A stretch of 64,000 nt of DNA, taken from the NCBI GenBank assembly GCA_963691655.1, contig OY829326.1, forward strand, positions 10,280,878-10,344,877, read 5' to 3'. The stretch's first letter is position 1; each line of letters starts with the position of its first letter. This stretch comes from Toxonevra muliebris (lineage: Eukaryota; Arthropoda; Insecta; Diptera; Pallopteridae). The notes under the pieces are model-generated. The model did no database searches and was not told the origin of the DNA. It saw only the letters and a program-made list of their open reading frames with translations. The position numbers and the translations under genes are program-made. Shown piece by piece: positions 47,857 through 60,375 of the stretch.

Positions 47857-49332
47857 ATTAGGTTGGCCCTTAGCTATAGGTAATTTTTCAAAAGTAAAAA
47901 TGTTGCTGCTTCCTTGCACTAATCTGGTTCCAATCAAGAAAAAACGGGCTCTGCAAAATTTCAGCTCCATCGGACAACTTCTAGGTGACCCTCAAACGTC
48001 TTGGAGTTGAAACACAGTATACGCAACTATTAACTCGGCTTAAAAGCGATATAGTCTTCCCTATCTGAACCATTTTCTTGTTTCTTCTTAGAGAAATTTA
48101 TTTAGACACATCCAGGAAATTGTGTGAAAATATTCTGAATAAAATTTTTTAAAAGTAAATTCGCACAATTTCTGAAACAATATGAAAAATATAGGAAATA
48201 TTACGTTTTTTTTAATATCGCACACAACTTCTATAGCAGAAACTTATTTTGAATTACAGAAATAATATTTATTGAATCAATTCTGAATGTCACTAGAATT
48301 TCAACGAAATTCACTTGAAACGCCGAAAGTAACTCAGCAACCCTCAACCACAGGGTTTTAAAAAAACAGGGTAAATATAAGATATAGTTTTTAGACATTT
48401 TGTTTTCATAACAGCTGCTCTTGCAATACAAAGTATACAAATTCTTGGAATCTAAATTCAATTGAAAGGCAGCATTTCAATTTATTTTTACTGTCACAAA
48501 ACACACATAAAAATTCTTCGTCTTTTCCTAACTTATAATCACTCAAAAACGAAATTAGATTCTCAATAAAAATCTTTTTTGTCGTGTACCCGCCTAAATT
48601 TGAAATTTAAAAGTTCAACGAAATTCACTCTCGTGTATCCGCACAATAAGAAACGATTTAGTAGTAGTTGGGTATCTTTTTCGGTCTTCGGCAACGATTT
48701 GTGAAATAAATTCTTTCTCAGCTTCACATTTTTTTCTGCAACGTCATCAACAGCAACTTCACAAGTTTTTCAATTCCATTTTTGTAACCTGGATCATCTT
48801 TTCATGTTGAAAGTTCTTTGTTGAAGAAATCGGTGCTGATGATTTTTTTGTAGCTTAATTTAAATTAAGCTTTATTGGTCTTAAACGCTGTTGGAAAATT
48901 TTAATCAAATAATGATAGAGCCACAGTTTGGGGAGTTAAGTGCTCAAGGTGGGTAACAAATTTGTTCGCAGCACCATTCTGATTTCTCGATTAATATCGT
49001 AATAATTTATCAATTGACGCATGCTTTAATAATTTAATACACCCGAGAAAGAAAAACACAAATTCTTTCCAGTTTTTCCCATATGATATAACTGAAACTG
49101 ATCTTGAGAAAGGTATATCTTAAACGCATAAATCATTGTTAACTCCAACAATTCCGGATAATCACATCGGTGTTGCCGGGCGACAATGAACAACTTCATG
49201 GCCAATGAGGGCCGCCTAGCAGTTGTCCGATTGAGCTCAAATTTTGCACAGATGGTTTCTTTATTGATTGAAACAAGATGGAGGTCTGGGAGCTAAACTT
49301 TTAGAAAATTGAAATATAAGGGCAACCCTAAT
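47857..49332. mobile_element. Inverted pair bounding a candidate 1.48-kb DNA element
   Basis: 47857-48000 and the complement of 49201-49332 are homologous: both begin ATTAGG(G)TTGGCCCTTA-like, then share TGCAAAATTT, AGCTC, ATCGGACAACT and CTAGG around 48 and 49.2 kb. These could be the two ends of one element with about 130-bp terminal repeats, or two separate MITE copies in opposite orientation. No transposase is seen between them. A perfect 20-bp palindrome, AGCTTAATTTAAATTAAGCT, lies at 48852-48871. Confidence 0.55.
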
Positions 49333-50654
49333 GCACATATGTATACATTTGTCGCATACAAAAGTATATTCACACGAAATGACATGTTCAGAAATCACTT
49401 TTATTGACATTTAATAACAAACAGCTCCAAAAAAAAGAATAAAAATAATAATAGTAATAGAAAAAAGTAAAGATAAGTAATTATTGTTGGTTTTATTGTT
49501 ATTATTCCCAATAACTATTATTATGCAATTGCAATTTGGCATGTTTCACACCCACGATTTTTTGAAAAACGTCGAAGTTTATACAGCATTTAATGTGCAT
49601 AAAAACTTTATGTATAAATTAAAAACAAACTATTTATGTGAATATGTTAAAAAACAAATACAAACCCATACCTTATTGTGCATAGAATTTTCGGTCGTGG
49701 TTCATAAAAGTTTGGGCTTTAAATAATCTATTTTTGATTGTTTTTATATATTTACTACCATTGTTGTCTTTGCTGATGCTTTGGTTGATGTTGCCTGCAT
49801 TTTCAATGACATTCACAATAAAGGTGTTTCTGTACTTGTATGTATATATGTAACCATGTAGGTAAAAATAAAAGTATGATACAAAAAAAGGAAAGAGTAT
49901 TATAAATACTCCAAATTACTTGAATGTAATTTCATATATCATTGTATGTAAATTGCTTGAAAAATATAATTGAAAATATATATTTATATATCTATATAAT
50001 TTCTGAGAATAAAATAAATCTTTCATATGCGTGGAAAAACCAATTAAAGCTTTTATTATCCTTTTTGCGTTGTGTGTATTTTCTATTTTTCACTGCCTAA
50101 CTTTAATGTTGCTTGTTAATTTGAACGTCAAAGTTTGCTATTTGTTTATTACATACTCATATTTTGTTGTTATTTTTTGGCGAAAAATATTGCTGGCCTT
50201 TGCGGTTTCTTATTTATATATTTTATGTTGTATCCTTGATTTTTGTGATGTCAACAACAGCTCAAGTTAATTATATTTTTATTAAGCTTTAAATATTGCT
50301 GATATTAATGCTGCTCCCTCAATGACTGCACACATTTCTTTAATTCGCTTCTTTTTTTTATAAGTATAATTTGTTCGGATATTTAACGCCTATAAATTTG
50401 CTTTCATTTTTGCGCTTCATTGAACGTAAATGTCATTAGCAAGTGAGAGATTTTCATATACTTACTGCTAGACATATTTAATGCAATATCGGTGATTTTT
50501 TTATTTTATTTTTTTAAAATGAGTGAGGGCGAAAAATAAATCATGCAACTAAAATTACCAAATGTAAATTTCAAATCAAGTAATTCGCATTAGAGAATTT
50601 TATAGTATATACCAACGGTGTGACAAAATATCAAAACTTGAACGATGTTATGGT
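49333..50654. other. AT-rich stretch without a gene
   Basis: The frame 50031-50270 is hydrophobic and AT-driven with no domain. Nothing else is recognised. Confidence 0.5.
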
Positions 50655-50840
50655 ATTATATCGTCGTTGTTCGGGCAGAATTCACCAGGTCCATTTTTTT
50701 AATTTCTGAGGTGAAGTTAGTTTATGCACATCAAAAATCGAATTTATTATGTCATTCGAATTATAGAAGCTAATTAATACAGATCCAATCAAAAAAACTA
50801 ATTTGGACTAAGTGAATTCTGCTTGAACGACGACGCTATA
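50655..50840. mobile_element. MITE with about 40-bp inverted ends
   Basis: Left 50655-50695 (TATATCGTCGTTGTTCGGGC, AGAATTCACCAGGTCCA) and right 50802-50840 (TTTGGACTAAGTGAATTCTG, CTTGAACGACGACG) are inverted copies. Weaker similarity extends about 20 bp outward. Confidence 0.7.
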
Positions 50841-51034
50841 TTCAAAGTTAATATTTTGAAATAAAAAAAGAAGAAAATAAATTTTCAAAATAAAAAAAAA
50901 AATCAGATGTATTTTTTTCGATCCATCTTGGCTTTCTACATGGTGAATGCCAATTGGGCTAAGTTTGTTTATGTACAGTTCTTTATATTGATGAATTATT
51001 AAGAATAACCACATATGTATGCGTTTAATTAAAA

Positions 51035-51503
51035 GGTTAGGTTAAGTGGCTGTCCATCAGGACACACTAGATAGGCCAGATACGTCCCGATGTATTACCA
51101 CGTGGGTGCTAATATCCCCCCACCCCCCAAATACTGAGTTTAATCGAACCACTTGGACTTAGTTACATAATTAAGTAGGTTCCCTAGGTCAGTTGACCCC
51201 AAGTCGAACAGGTCGTCTAAAAAATATTGACCAGGGCATTTTTCCTACATATAGCCAAGGCTAGGCAAAAGCATAAGAAGTGTGAAAGGCATTCTTCCTC
51301 CTCTTTATTCCTGTAACTTTTGCAAAATGCATTTGAGGGCACACCCAATCTAGCTGCGTGCGTACCTATAAGGCAATGCCCAGTTATTACTGCCACGGCT
51401 TTGTAAATTTGTCTTCTACTGAAGGATAGTAGCTTCTTAGAGCGTTTGGGGCTGTACTCTGGCCATACCTGTTGTTGCCGCCACTGCTTAAAGCTTCTTT
51501 TTT
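51035..51503 (-). mobile_element. 3' end of an RNase-H-type LINE with tail
   Basis: A 5'-truncated non-LTR retrotransposon on the minus strand: the last part of ORF2 (51140-51503) plus a 3' UTR of about 105 bp ending GACAGCCACTTAACCTAACC at 51035. The UTR end matches the SINE tail. No target duplication was recognised. Confidence 0.78.
51140..51503 (-). pseudogene. LINE ORF2 C-terminal remnant (RNase H / zinc-knuckle-like tail)
   Basis: Minus-strand reading: WPEYSPKRSKKLLSFSRRQI, AVITGHCLIGTHAARLGV, CKSYRNKEEEECLSHFLCFC and, after a frame change near 51220, DDLFDLGSTDLGNLLNYVTK followed by SKWFD and a stop at 51140-51142. TGHCLIGTHAxRLG, Cys/His spacing before EEEE...HxLCxCP and a WF ending are typical of the extreme C-terminus of RNase-H-bearing jockey/LOA-like or related insect LINEs. 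The reverse transcriptase and most of the protein are missing. One cysteine position reads Tyr (SYR). Non-functional. Confidence 0.8.
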
Positions 51504-52779
51504 CTATTACATATTATTTTTTAATCTACTACAAAATTGTAAAATAAGTTCTAGAACCGCTGATTATTAATTCCACATATTCATTGGTCTGACTGTATTA
51601 AGCGAGAATAGTCATCGGCACAAAGCATCAGCGTTCCTGGAACTTATTTCATATCTTGATTTTCCATACCAGAAAGTATGTATATTTTATATAATGTAAT
51701 TTAAGTACTTTAATGAATTGTAATTCCTTAGGAATTTTAACATACGTGAACACTTGCGCTGGAATAAATAAAGTTTATATTTCATCTAAATCAGATTGTC
51801 ACTCTAGTTCAAGATTCTAGTGAAAATCAGGATTTCGAGGACAACTGCCTCAACACCTGCCTTTAATTAAAAATAGTGATGGATTTCGAAACGCTTGTCT
51901 GATTTGCTTGTTCTCCATACTTTTTTTATTCTTACTCACAATATCGTTCACTATCTACTGAAAAAAAAAATAAAATTTTCAATGATTGTGTGCCAAATAT
52001 TTTGAACACTCAATTGCATACATTTGTTTTTGGTTAAGAAATAACTTAAGTATAATAGATACAAAATATAAACAAAAAAATTTCAAGAACTCTCAACAAG
52101 AATGCAATAGGCTCAAAACTGATTCAAACTTTGTGATATACGAGGACGCAGTGTTTGGCGAAATTCAATCTAACTATTAAGCGAAGAGTAATGACACAAA
52201 AATCAATCAAACTACTGCAATGACTGACGACAAACTAATGACTTGTATTAATTATTTACTCATTATTTTCTAATGACTAATAATTTTTCTTGTAACCATG
52301 ACTAAAATGATGATTAGGATTTTACTTGTTTTCAATACTCAGTACCAGAGAAATACTTGGTAGCTTTTAACACCTGGGTGAGGAACGTGAAATCCCATTT
52401 TAATATTCCTAAAGCAAAATTATTACATATATTAAAATCGAGTCTTATCAAAACATTATTTTTGCATAATTGTGGTTTTGACATATCGTCAAAATAATCA
52501 ATATGTCTCAGCTTAAAATTTTTCATAACACTGTCAATATGACTAAAAGTAATGACTGAATGATTCATCATTGAATGACTAGTTCATAAAGTTACGGGTA
52601 AGTACATGCTAAATTAAAATTTTGGGGGTCAATTCAAAATGAGTACGCAGATTTTTTCTGTTTGACTATACCTACAATATGAGCTTGGTCTCGAGGAAAG
52701 TATATTTTCACTGTCACACAGTGTGATTTATTGGATATTGATAGGATAGAGCGTCTGTTTCAAAGCCATTTAATTGATC
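51504..52779. other. Mostly AT-rich; one repeat fragment
   Basis: 51874-51920 (GTGATGGATTTCGAAACG, TGTCTGATTTGCTTGTTCTC) is a diverged copy of the core of the 43.4-kb MITE. No gene recognised. Confidence 0.5.
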
Positions 52780-53060
52780 TGAATTTGAAGTGAAGCTCAC
52801 TTTTTTCTTTTTGACATGTTCATTCCAACGAAATTTCGCATCTAACGTCATGTCCAAATACTTTGCATTATTTGAGTGAGAAATTGAGTTCCATCGATAA
52901 ACAAATTGAGGTACTTGATTCTTCTGTTTGGGAAAGTAATGTGTGTGGATTTTAAATGCCCACTGACAACCTTTTTAATAGCTCTCTGTAGGCTAATGGA
53001 CTCTTCTTCAATATCTGCTACCGCTAATAATGCAGTGGTCATAGTCATAGTGATTCATGA
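52780..53060 (-). pseudogene. Jockey-type reverse transcriptase fragment
   Basis: Minus-strand reading TTALLAVADIEEESISLQRA, IKKVV, HITFPNRRIKYLNLFIDGTQ and, after a frameshift near 52890, SNNAKYLDMTLDAKFRWNEH followed by VKKKK. This is the segment following the YADD/FADD active site in jockey-clade reverse transcriptases (DDTALLA..., KSxHITF, KYLGMxLDxxLxWxxHI). The active-site box itself reads as a duplicated, frame-shifted TATGACTATGACC instead of an intact AxDD. About 90 codons. It is on the same strand as the LINE end at 51.0-51.5 kb, but 1.3 kb of unrelated sequence lies between, so I treat them as separate. Confidence 0.78.
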
Positions 53061-53298
53061 TTAAAATTTTAGTGGACTTATTAGTCAATTGAAAAAATTA
53101 GTTTTTTACGCCCCACTTTGCGAAGTGGTAATGAAAATCCAGATATTTCCGGTTTCCCGCATGCATTAGCAGTAAAAAGTTAATAGTGAATATACCGAAG
53201 AACCTTGAAAAGCACTGAGAATTTATTGGAAAATAAAAACAAAGGAATACTTTTAAGTTAGCGGCTTTCTTTATTAAATATATAATACATCTATAGAT

Positions 53299-53423
53299 AT
53301 ATTGACGCATAATCATAGTCAAAAATAAACTATACCTTAAGTAAACTACACTTAAATGCCATTCATTCCTTACGTCATTAAAGCATCTATAGTATATTTT
53401 TGACTATGACTATGCGCCAATAT
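53299..53423. mobile_element. 125-bp hairpin MITE
   Basis: ATATTGACGCATAATCATAG (53299-53334 arm) is mirrored at 53388-53423 with 33 of 36 bases agreeing. The loop is about 53 bp. Confidence 0.75.
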
Positions 53424-54881
53424 TTTTACTATGTTTAATTTATCGCTTACATTCAACATTTAGCTACATTGTGCCTGGTGCTTTATGCATGTATATCAAT
53501 TGATTTCAAACAAAAAATCACAAATTGAAATTCAATTGAGCAATTTACACTCCAGTAGATAACAATAACAACTAGCAGCAGCAGCAGCAGCAGTCGTCAT
53601 CAAGTAGCAGCACAATGTATATGACCCCATTTCTCCAACATTTCGATGTTATTAATTTTTTCGCTGACTCGGACGTTGCTGCTCCAAATTGATTGTTGTG
53701 ATTTTGGGTGACATAAAGTTGTTGTCTTCGATTTTTGCACACCCTATCACCTACCGATAACTACACCGTCTCACCGTCACACCGTCTTCCTTGCCCTGCT
53801 GCTTTGCTGCTTCCTCTTAGGCTGGCACTAAATTTTTTCGAATCAATTTATATTGAATACTAAAATTGCTGCAACAGCAAAAGTCCGCCAACAACAGAAA
53901 CTGTAATAAATTTCATAGCAAACGCAATGAAAGCAGAAATGTGAACCTATGGCACAGTTTATGTTATTTGCTGCTATATGCTTTTTTAAAACAGCAGCAA
54001 CAACTACAACATCATGACAACTTGGCATAAGCGTGACATAAGAATTTACTTAAAATTTGAATTGAAGTGTTGCTGCTGCTGCCTTTGCATTTAATAAAAG
54101 AATTTTTTTTACTTACTTATTTATGTACATTTTGAATTTATTTTATTTTTACGATTATAATGTACATAAAGTTTTGTCATTTTCGTCATTATTGTGGTTG
54201 CTTGTTTTCATTTTCTCAGTGTGAGTTCATAATTTTGCGCGCTACATTTATTATTTATTTTCCGTTAACTTTTTTTGGGTAAATTGTTTATTTAAATTGA
54301 TAGGAATTTACGTATTTTTTATAGCCACAATTGTGGATTTTCTGTTTGTTGTTTTTGCTTATTTTGCTAACTTTTTTAATATTTATTTCATACATTATTC
54401 ACTCAACTTTATATAATTATACATTTATGATTTGTATATTGTAGCTGTTATTTTAAAATAATCTAAATATTTTAATGCTGACGATATTTGCCCTTAATAT
54501 TTATGAGTAACTACTGCATACAATTTATTATTGTATAGTGAATATTTTGTGGTTTGGAAATTTTCATTTATATGCACACTTCATATATTAAAGATTACTA
54601 AAATATTAAAAGTTAATGCCATGAATTTACATATGCAGTATATCAATCATAAAAGTAAATGTAGTACTTTTTTTATTGAAGAAGTGGTTTACTTATGTAC
54701 ATCGAAGGGAAAAATTGTAGGAAGAAACCAGAAGAAGATTCAATTTCAATTTAAACAACAGCAATCTCAGCAATGACTGATAGTTAAGGAACCCTACAAT
54801 ATATGGCATTATGACATGACTTGTAACAAAAATTGTAAAAGTTGAAATTATGTTCATACTATTGCATTGCCATGTCTTTGG
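53424..54881. other. Stretch with CAG/CAA repeats, no gene
   Basis: CAG-type repeat at 53574-53593, further CAGCAA-rich sequence near 53990-54010 and CTGCTG near 54072. No splice-framed coding sequence could be supported. Confidence 0.5.
53574..53593. repeat. CAG trinucleotide repeat
   Basis: Six CAG units followed by TCGTCATCA. Confidence 0.9.
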
Positions 54882-55052
54882 AAAAAGTAGTAGAAAATAG
54901 TAGCATAAAAAAAAGTTTAAAAAAGTAGAAGAAAAGCGGTTTAGGGGTAGAAGTTACGAAAAGTAATAAAAAAGTAGTAGAGAAAGTGGTATAAAATATT
55001 AGTAGAAATTGTCTTGGAAAATGTAGTAAAAACTACTGAAATAAATAGTAGA
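54882..55052 (+). repeat. Purine-rich degenerate AAAGTAGTAG repeat
   Basis: About 170 bp almost free of C, with AGTAGTAG/AAAAGTAG units repeated irregularly. Confidence 0.7.
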
Positions 55053-55119
55053 GACATCCCATTTTTTTTAACACAGTGCCATTGGAAAATTTTACTTCTA
55101 TTCCAACTCTTAGTGCCAC

Positions 55120-55310
55120 GCTACATATGGTTATTCAGGTTGTATGGTAGGTCCCACGTCCATTTGAAACATAGAGCTACAACTCTGAAAAAGCCCTGTA
55201 TTGATATTTACGATGATGATACGATTTCATTGCTGTATTCTAAATGTTCCTTGAGATATACCCAAAAAGGCATATGGTTAGTATGGGAGGTGCCACGCCC
55301 ACTTGTAAAT
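55120..55310. repeat. Internally duplicated GGTNCCACG repeat unit
   Basis: CATATGGTTATTCAGGTTGT followed by ATGGTAGGTCCCACGTCCA (55124) and CATATGGTTAGTATGGGAGG followed by TGCCACGCCCA (55270) are diverged copies about 146 bp apart. The pattern resembles a dispersed insect repeat; the family was not identified. Confidence 0.45.
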
Positions 55311-57766
55311 AGGATCCCGGATTGAGTCAGAAATCTGCCTAGAGACAAAATATATTACAAAATTTTATGCCAATCAGTTAAGTCAGTTCAGTAGTTTTGA
55401 AGTCTATAAGCCTCACACAGATGACCATCACTTTTTATGTACAGTGCAATTTTTTAGCTTGAAACTTTCAAATATCTTGAGTAATAAGAACTCTACTCTA
55501 TTACGCCGAGGAAATACATTAGAGCTAAAATTAGCCCTTCCCCTCCTTGTAGATGCGCGGTACTAAAAAATGGGGTTTTTATTTGAGATTTCCAAGTTAC
55601 CCATTTAGTTAGATCACAACATTTTAGCAGAGTATTGAATATTGATGAGGTACTTATTTACAAGCATCTTTAAATCAATCTAAATAATTAAATCTAATCG
55701 ATATTAGGTTATTGTGGTCTACTCTTTGTTGAATGTAAACAGCATAATGTGTCTATAAATTATCTACTCTGGAGTATTTTTCGAATGAATAACGCAAACG
55801 TTTTTGAAATGAATAAATCATGAGATAGCAGTGAAGTACTTTTTTGAAAGTCCTTAGCTTAATAAAAGCCATGGGTGTTTGTCACCATATTCAATAGGTA
55901 ACCAAAGCTTTTAGTTGAAATCATGATTACTAAATTACAACTACAATAAAAGAGATACATTATAATTTCATAATTACATATATTCAATTCATATTTAAGT
56001 TAAAGCGTTAAAGTCTTAACTGAAAAATCCAAAAAGAGTATGAAAATAAAAAAAGGGAGAGTATTGTTTAATATCTAAAAATCTCAAAGTGGGGCCGAGG
56101 TCTACTTATTGTCTGTGTGTGTACCTTTTTAAAAATGTATGAGTGGATAAGTTTAGGTGTACATGCATCTATGCATGTAGATTAGATATCTTGCAGAGCA
56201 GAGTGTAATTAATGCATTGTCCTTTCACCACAACAGCAATGCCAACAATAAACTGACACTTACTATGTAACTGACAGCCTTGCCCGAAGCCATCGACCAA
56301 CCAAGTAACTGAACCATAATTGTCGAAAGCAACGTAAGGTGACACTCTTAATTTATGTTGCAGCGCGCAGTCCAAGCTGAACATTTTGTGGTTATAGAGG
56401 TTGGCTATGTTTATGGCGTACATGTACATGAATGTTTTACATAAAACAGCTCTTAAAACTAAACCAACAACTACACAAGAGCAACAGCAACAAAAACTTA
56501 AGTACCATAATCTTTTGTAGGTGAGTATGTTAGGGTGGGCTACATTTTTTAGCCCACAAAGCGTTTGGAAAAAGTATCTACGGTTGTATGAACGATAACA
56601 AAAAAAAAAAAAAAAACAAAAAATTCCTGCATATTTTCAGGTAAACTTTTTTTTTATAATTTACAGTGTTTGTAATTTGATGCTAGTAATTATTGCACAG
56701 CGAGCATTAAGTGTAAATTGTAGGCTTTAAGTGAAGAAAATAAGGTATAGCAGATTAATTTAGAAGGTTGTGAAGAAATTTGCTTTTTATACTCAACTGA
56801 GATATTTGTTTTCTAGCTGTTAATAGCAATATTCAAGAAACAGTATTTTAGACGATTAGTTTCAAAACCATAAATCTGGAAATTATTTAAAAATTCGTAG
56901 CATTTTTATTTACTAGTAATCAGATATATATAATACTTAGATACATATACTGTAAAACTTCAATATTTTTTCATATAATTTTTAGAATTTTCTACATCAT
57001 TCTAGTCTTCGTCTAGAATACCAAAGATGATTACTTTTATTTAGCTTTATTCCCATAATGCAAATATAAATGCATTGTATTTGTTCAACGGTTATAAAAT
57101 GGATTTCACAGACTTAATTGCTTTTTTTATTCTAGACGAAGAAAGTAAAAAGTTCTGCAGGAATGTAATTTTTTTTTTTAATTAATAAATTTTAACTTAA
57201 GTGTAAAATTTTAATATGTTTAAGTACACACCAAAGATAATTCGCGCAATGTAAATATTTCAGGTGCTTTTTTTTTGTTGTAACCACAGAGGCAAACACA
57301 CGCATGCACGATCTTTTAAATTGAAAACCTACACATTGTATAATAATACACATATACTCATTTGTATAATAAAAATACAGTGAAATTCTCTACGTGCCGC
57401 TTTTTATTCTCCCTTTAGTATGCAAATTTATAAAATGGTTTTTTATTTGCCTTTGTATTTCTTTAATTTTCGCACTTTTTTTGTGTTTATTTTTTGACTT
57501 TGTAAAATCCATTAACACTCAAACATGAAAATACTTTTTCACTGCAAAAAACTTCAGTGAACAATTTTGGTGCTTTGTTAATATTTCTAGAATTCAGATA
57601 TCTCACACTATCTACGAAAGGGCCACAACTCAAAATTGAAAATTTTTTTGGAAACTATAAAATTTTTTTTTTTATTTTCCATAAGATTATCCTTTTTTAT
57701 CGTTCATTTCAAAATTTCCAATTTCTAGTTGTACCCCTTTTGTAGTTAGTTTGATGTACTTTTTAA
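55311..57766. other. AT-rich stretch without a gene
   Basis: Short structures only: GTGGGCTA/TAGCCCAC hairpin at 56535-56557 and an inverted pair CTTCGTCTAGAATA (57008) / TATTCTAGACGAAG (57129). Confidence 0.5.
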
Positions 57767-58404
57767 ATGGGTCGTTCCATGTGTTCCACTGTTCGTTTAA
57801 GTAACATGCAAAACAACAAAAAATTTACGAATTTTGTTTCTATTTCATATATAAACTAAAAAAACAACAAAAGTAAGAGAAAGTGGTAGTAAGTACACTT
57901 TAACGTATGTAAATTCATGTGCGCGCCGCTCGAAGCCAGACGACTTTAGTAGTAGTTGTTTTGTTATTATTTGAATATCTCGAAAACTATATCTTCTCCG
58001 ACTCTGAAATTTTTACACAATTTTCCTAACACATTAATAAATATTTGCAGACTAAAAAATTTAAAAAAAAAAATGTCCAAGTTTGGAAAAATTCAATTTG
58101 TTTATAAAATTTCCAGAAATCATGTGTTGAATAACAAAAACAATTTTATGTTCATATTTTTTCAATAAGTTTGTGCGATATACGAACTTTTATTAGTTGG
58201 AAATTCTTTCCTACAACGGTTAATTTATGAGTAATTAGGGATTGAAAAACGTTCCATTTTTACAACTCCAAGACTTTAAAATATCGTAACTTGAAAATAA
58301 AAAACATCACATGGAAGTAAAAAAACAACAACAACAAGAATGCAAGAAAAAAATTTTGGTTGAAATTAAAATTTTAGTTGCAAATCTGACGCGGAACGAC
58401 CCAT
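57767..58404. mobile_element. Candidate element with ATGGGTCGTTCC ends
   Basis: ATGGGTCGTTCC at 57767-57778 is mirrored exactly by GGAACGACCCAT at 58393-58404. The 638-bp interior is AT-rich without coding sequence. The short termini leave some risk of chance, but exact 12-bp agreement at both edges supports a MITE. Confidence 0.55.
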
Positions 58405-59740
58405 ATATAAAATTGTAAAATTGTTATGTAAAAATAACAAAAAGCTGGCAACAAAGAAATTGCGAGCAGAATTTATATTGGTGAGGTACGAATTTATACT
58501 TCCATGTAAATTTATTTCTTTATAGGTTAGGTTGAGTGGAAGAGAAAACCAAATAGCATGATAGCACGCCATTTTGATAACACTCTCTTGGATATGATAT
58601 GCAACAGAAAGAAAAAAAAAGAAGTTCTAGTAGATATAACCAGTCAAAAAACATTTTTTAAATAATTTGATATTACTTCAAAGTAAAAGGAAATAAAATA
58701 TGCAAAATACTATAAATCAATTACAATGATTCTTATCTACAAAAATGGCCATAATAGAAAATGCAAAAGTTAGTTACATTTATTGTGTACGTTAATCCAA
58801 ATATTCAATAAATATTTATGCTCATAACCGCAAACACTAACCATTTAATTAAGAAACTATTTTCCTTTGGCTTGCGGTAATACCACAGAATTATGTTGTT
58901 CAATTTAGAAAACAATATCAAAAAGCATACATTTTCATTACCTACACACACACACTTTAGCATATATCCATAAATGCAAACTTTTGTGCTTATCTCTGAC
59001 AAACAGACAGCAATAGTGATATAAAAAAACGTTTACCACATCACATAAAATACAGTATTGTTTAATTAAAAAGAAAATCCTAGAATATTGGTTAGGCGAT
59101 TGTAATTGGCAGTGGCATTGACCCTTGTTGGCGTCATACTCATAATAGAACAGAAATTGTGACAATTATGAACACGCGTTTAATCAGTGATTATAACATA
59201 CATATATACATATTCACATACATGATATAAGTATGTGTAAGTAACTGTGTGTGATGTGTTTTAAAAGTGTCCCATGAATATGCAATTTTCTCGTTGTTAT
59301 TTCGCCTATTTTCTAGAAATTTTGCAACATTCAGCAAAGTAAACTCAAGTGCTGTATGTAAAATATAATGAGTAGTTACGTAGAAATAAAAAGAAGAAAA
59401 AAAAAACTGACAGTGAGAGCAGTTCAATGTACACTTGACACCATCATTTTATGTTTATGTTAAACAATGGGGCATAAGTTCAAAACTTGAATTAGAGCAA
59501 CATTGTCATCCTCATACAGTAGACAAAATGTGCAATTTATGTCAAAAAAGTAAAGTGAAACAATATCACAGTGGCGTTCTTGTTTACTATGTACTTATAG
59601 TGATACACTTAAAAAAATGGTTTTATAGAAAATTTTTTACATATTAATATTAATGTACTTTTAATTTATAAATATTAAAAAAAGTAGCAAAAATTTAATA
59701 ATGGATTCACGTAATTCATCTATAATATTCTATGCTACAA
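58405..59740. other. AT-rich stretch without a gene
   Basis: A lone GGTTAGGTTGAGTGG at 58526-58540 resembles the SINE/LINE tail but has no body attached. Confidence 0.5.
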
Positions 59741-60375
59741 TCGTTTGATGAGCAGCTTTAAAAAAGATAACCACAAGAAGGTGGAGAGAACGGCATCATT
59801 GTTGATCAAAGATGCCTTAAGAGCAACTCCGTCCTTTGCCATGAATGTATCCAATTCTAATGTTAACTCCTGTGGAATACTTTGGGAAGCTGGTTGCGGT
59901 CACCTCGTTTATCAGACATCAGTAAGCCCCTGTTCTGAACCTTTCGCGGGACATTCTAAAACTCTCTCTTTATCTATGAAAAATTGATTCCATCTTTCCC
60001 ATACCATTCTGCGGCAATCACTTAAATACTTTACAAGACAGAAGGTAATTCAAAGTTGAGGACAGAAGAAAGATGCAGTGTATTTATAAACGCCTGGGTC
60101 AAAACATGAGGGAAGGGTAAGGGTAGTTAGGAGGCATTCTCTGTGCAATTAGGACTAAGTGTGAGGAGTTTATGTCTCATTAACTCTGCTCTTGTCGAGC
60201 ATTGGTTATCTGTAGTTGAAATACCTTAAGATAATACTTTAAGAACATAAGGGACCTGCTAAAGTACATTTAAAGGCCCAAATAGTTTTAATAACTAGGT
60301 TTCTTTCAAAGAGGGTGGTGAATACCAAGGTCGACCGTTTTTCAGCTTTGTATCCTAGTGAACAATCACTCAACC
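59741..60375. other. Less AT-rich unclassified block
   Basis: This block has visibly more G and C than its surroundings and an 80-codon open frame (59745-59987) with no recognised domain. It may be an old TE body or UTR, but no ends, catalytic motifs or repeats were found. Confidence 0.35.

Noticed and set aside
51035..53060. One continuous LINE from 53.06 to 51.03 kb
   Set aside because: About 1.3 kb without LINE motifs separates the parts, and their protein signatures suggest different clades.
53580..53690. Possible 5' exon with CAG repeat and ATG near 53615
   Set aside because: The frame closes after about 28 codons without splice support or a recognisable domain.
56535..56557. GTGGGCTA/TAGCCCAC stem followed near 56600 by A-run as a terminator
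   Set aside because: Rho-independent terminators do not apply to an insect nuclear region; short hairpins are common here.
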